Under the pieces are notes generated by a model. The model was not told the origin of the DNA. It did no database searches and saw nothing but the letters and a program-made list of their open reading frames with translations. This document shows positions 62,124 through 64,000 of a DNA stretch of 64,000 nucleotides, piece after piece; position 1 is the stretch's first letter, and each line of letters begins with the position of its first letter. The translations under genes and the position numbers were made by a program. Source of the stretch: Gallionellales bacterium 39-52-133 (lineage in GTDB: Bacteria; Pseudomonadota; Gammaproteobacteria; Burkholderiales; Gallionellaceae); assembly GCA_002278935.1 (NCBI GenBank), contig NCJL01000001.1, positions 1 through 64,000 on the forward strand. The letters are read 5' to 3'.

Positions 62124-62741
62124 CTATTTGGACACGCCTTTCAGTTTGCGATAAAGCTGCTTCTCGTTTTCGAAACGAGTCTTTACCGCTATTAACTCTT
62201 CCTCGCTTTTGCTCAAATCGCTGGTATATTTAACGATCCTTGCTTCTGTCTGGGTAATATCGTTTGCAAGCGATTGCGGAATCTTCTTGTTTGTTTTGGT
62301 GCGTGTTTCTGCCTCCTTCTTGAGGTCATCCAGCGTACCTTGCGATGACTTAATCAGTGTTTTGTAGCTGTCGATGCGCGCCGTGACCAGCACCAGGCTG
62401 CGGTCACGCGCCATATCAATTTCATTCTCATTGCTGTAGGTATTGAGCAAAGCGCTATCGCGTCGCTGCTGTTCAACCGCAGCCTGACTGTCTATCTTCC
62501 GCTTTTTCTCGGCATCTTCTTTGGCGCGTACTGATGCAGGATCTATTTTCTCAGGGCGCTTTTCCAGGAGTCCTGATTTTTTGAGCGAATCCCTTTCCTT
62601 ATTGGCATACTCGGGCGGAATAACTTCGCCATAGTGGGTGACACCCTGGTCATCTACCCACTTGTACAACTTGGCCTCGGCATTCAGGCTGATAGCCATC
62701 GTCAATGCAAAACATGCGCTTAACATTTTGGGATTAAACAT
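62124..62741 (-). CDS. exported DUF4124 domain-containing protein
   Basis: Protein of 205 residues with a signal peptide (about 1-21). A DUF4124 segment follows (KLYKWVDDQGVTHYGEVIPP), then a long charged helical region (about 60-205) likely to be a coiled coil. Function is unknown. The ATG at 62741, with GGAG six bases upstream, overlaps the 3' end of pyrE by 8 bases; a second in-frame ATG at 62753 lies inside pyrE. It is convergent with purC. Confidence 0.82.
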   Translation of the reverse strand: MFNPKMLSACFALTMAISLNAEAKLYKWVDDQGVTHYGEVIPPEYANKERDSLKKSGLLEKRPEKIDPASVRAKEDAEKKRKIDSQAAVEQQRRDSALLNTYSNENEIDMARDRSLVLVTARIDSYKTLIKSSQGTLDDLKKEAETRTKTNKKIPQSLANDITQTEARIVKYTSDLSKSEEELIAVKTRFENEKQLYRKLKGVSK

Positions 62742-63396
62742 TTTTGACTCCATATTGTTCACGATAAGACTGCACAGCAGCAAGATACTGGCGCGCTTCC
62801 TGATTATCCTGCAAATACACCAGCAAATCATCCAGCGTGGCGATAGAAATAACGGGAATGTTAAAATTGCGCTGCACTTCCTGTACCGCTGAAATTCCGC
62901 CCTGTTCACGGGATGTCTGGCCCAGCTCCATTCTGTCCAGCGCAATCACCACGGCTGCGGGTGTGGCACCAGCCGCACGGATCAACTCTATCGACTCGCG
63001 CACCGATGTGCCGGCAGAAATAACGTCATCGATAATCAAGACCTTGCCGTGCAGCTTTGCACCCACCGTATTGCCGCCTTCACCGTGATCCTTGGCTTCC
63101 TTGCGATTGAAACAATACGGCATATTGCGTCCCATGTCGGACAGCGCGATTGCGGTGCCGGCGGCAAGCGGTATGCCCTTGTAGGCAGGGCCATAAATCA
63201 TGTCGATCTGTATGCCCGAATCGATAATGGCGCGCGCATAAAACTGCGTGAGCTGCTTCAGGGAATGGCCATCGTTGAACAGGCCGGCATTAAAAAAATA
63301 CGGAGAAAGACGTCCGGCTTTGGTTTTAAATTCGCCGAAACATAATACTTTTTGCTCGATGGCGAAGCGGATAAAGTCCTGGCGAAAAGACAGCAT
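62734..63396 (-). CDS. pyrE: orotate phosphoribosyltransferase
   Basis: Protein of 220 residues. The PRPP-binding motif VLIIDDVISAGTS (about residues 113-125) and the start (FGEFKTKAGRLSPYFFNAGL) are conserved. It makes orotidine 5'-phosphate in pyrimidine synthesis. It is divergent from the exonuclease gene. Confidence 0.96.
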   Translation of the reverse strand: MLSFRQDFIRFAIEQKVLCFGEFKTKAGRLSPYFFNAGLFNDGHSLKQLTQFYARAIIDSGIQIDMIYGPAYKGIPLAAGTAIALSDMGRNMPYCFNRKEAKDHGEGGNTVGAKLHGKVLIIDDVISAGTSVRESIELIRAAGATPAAVVIALDRMELGQTSREQGGISAVQEVQRNFNIPVISIATLDDLLVYLQDNQEARQYLAAVQSYREQYGVKNV

Positions 63397-63461
63397 GGCA
63401 ATAAGGCGAGTAATTATTCAAACAACATTATAATGCGCAGATTAATGAGTGGAGAATTTTT

Positions 63462-64000
63462 GTGCGTATCATTTCAATCAACCTGAACGGCATCCGTTCG
63501 GCGTATACCAAAGGCCTGTTGCCGTGGCTGCAGCAGCAAAGCGCAGACATCATCTGTTTACAGGAACTTAAGGCGCAGGCTGGCGACATGACGCCCGAAA
63601 TGTCGGCACCGCCCGGCTATCACGGCTATTTTCATTATGCCGACAAAAAAGGCTACAGCGGCGTGGGCATCTACAGCAAACGCAAACCGGACGCAGTAAT
63701 CGTGGGCCTGGGCATTGCCGAATTTGACAGCGAAGGCCGCTATATCGAAGCGCAGTTTGGCAACCTCAGTGTGGTGTCGTTGTACCTGCCCTCGGGATCC
63801 AGCGGCGAAGAACGGCAGGCCGTTAAATTCAAGTTTATGGCGGCCTTCATGCCGCATTTGCGCCAGCTGCATGCCAGCGGGCGCGAAGTGCTGATCTGCG
63901 GCGACTGGAATATTGCACACACCGAAAAAGATTTGAAGAACTGGCGCGGCAACAAGAAAAATTCCGGCTTTCTGCCGGAAGAGCGCGCGTGGCTGACCGA
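63462..64000 (+). CDS. exodeoxyribonuclease III, partial
   Basis: The first 179 codons of an ExoIII-type AP endonuclease/exonuclease; the gene runs off the right edge. From GTG at 63462, with GGAG at 63451-63454 as ribosome binding site, it reads RIISINLNGIRSAYTKG with the metal-binding Asn (Asn7) and CLQELKAQ with the catalytic Glu (residue 35). GDWNIAHTEKDLKNW carries the Asp and Asn of the active site. It acts in base-excision repair. The gene order pyrE-xth is common in betaproteobacteria. Confidence 0.93.
   Translation, partial: MRIISINLNGIRSAYTKGLLPWLQQQSADIICLQELKAQAGDMTPEMSAPPGYHGYFHYADKKGYSGVGIYSKRKPDAVIVGLGIAEFDSEGRYIEAQFGNLSVVSLYLPSGSSGEERQAVKFKFMAAFMPHLRQLHASGREVLICGDWNIAHTEKDLKNWRGNKKNSGFLPEERAWLT

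Overview
The window looks like the chromosomal replication-origin region of a betaproteobacterium, most likely an autotrophic member of the Nitrosomonadales (Gallionella/Sideroxydans-like). This placement is inferred from gene order: rpmH-rnpA-yidD-yidC-mnmE-mnmG-rsmG-parA-parB-atpIBEFHAGDC-glmU-glmS on the minus strand and dnaA-dnaN-gyrB on the plus strand, the betaproteobacterial ubiE-Tim44-like-ubiJ-ubiB and rsmB-DUF4390-ntrY-ntrX orders, and a tkt-gap-pgk-pyk-fba-fbp block of the kind autotrophs use. No rRNA, tRNA or CRISPR array was seen.

Layout. (1) 1-5.4 kb is accessory DNA. It opens with the end of an integron cassette array (three attC sites and two complete cassettes with unknown proteins), followed by an IS110-type transposase relic, DUF3224, DUF4239, GNAT, DUF1398 and GlsB-type genes and REP-like palindromes. 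(2) 5.4-11.5 kb, plus strand: a DiaA/GmhA-type isomerase, a BON lipoprotein, rfaE2, ubiE, a higBA toxin-antitoxin pair with a palindromic operator, a Tim44-like protein, ubiJ and ubiB. (3) 11.5-14.4 kb: small AT-rich exported proteins, a DsrE-like protein, and an orphan ParA ATPase with a MITE-like inverted repeat on each side. (4) 14.4-32.8 kb, minus strand: glmS, glmU, the ATP synthase operon with a clear promoter and terminator, parB, parA, rsmG, mnmG, a perfect parS palindrome, mnmE, yidC, yidD, rnpA and rpmH. (5) 32.8-41 kb, plus strand: dnaA, an AT-rich dnaA-dnaN spacer with DnaA boxes (probable oriC), dnaN, a parS-like site, gyrB, and a tonB plus TonB-dependent receptor pair. (6) 41-46.5 kb, minus strand: topA, smg, dprA and a LysM protein. 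(7) 46.6-52.7 kb, plus strand: def, fmt, rsmB, DUF4390, ntrY and an NtrX-like regulator that lacks the AAA+ domain. (8) 52.8-62 kb: central carbon genes tkt, gap, pgk, pyk, fba, fbp, then purC. (9) 62-64 kb: a DUF4124 protein and pyrE on the minus strand, and the start of an exodeoxyribonuclease III gene running off the right edge.

The genes form a typical origin-proximal housekeeping set: replication start, segregation, membrane insertion, tRNA modification and ATP synthesis. Envelope precursor (GlmS/GlmU) and ubiquinone genes sit on the left arm, and translation-processing and sugar-phosphate genes on the right. The less ordinary observations are the integron tail, a 15-bp repeat found in four intergenic spaces and always followed by an IHF-like half-site, a terminator-like hairpin inside ubiJ, the compact higBA promoter that predicts a leaderless toxin mRNA, the AAA+-less NtrX, a perfect 15-bp inverted repeat ahead of purC, and the ParA gene bracketed by MITE-like elements. 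None of these amounts to a clearly new multi-gene system.
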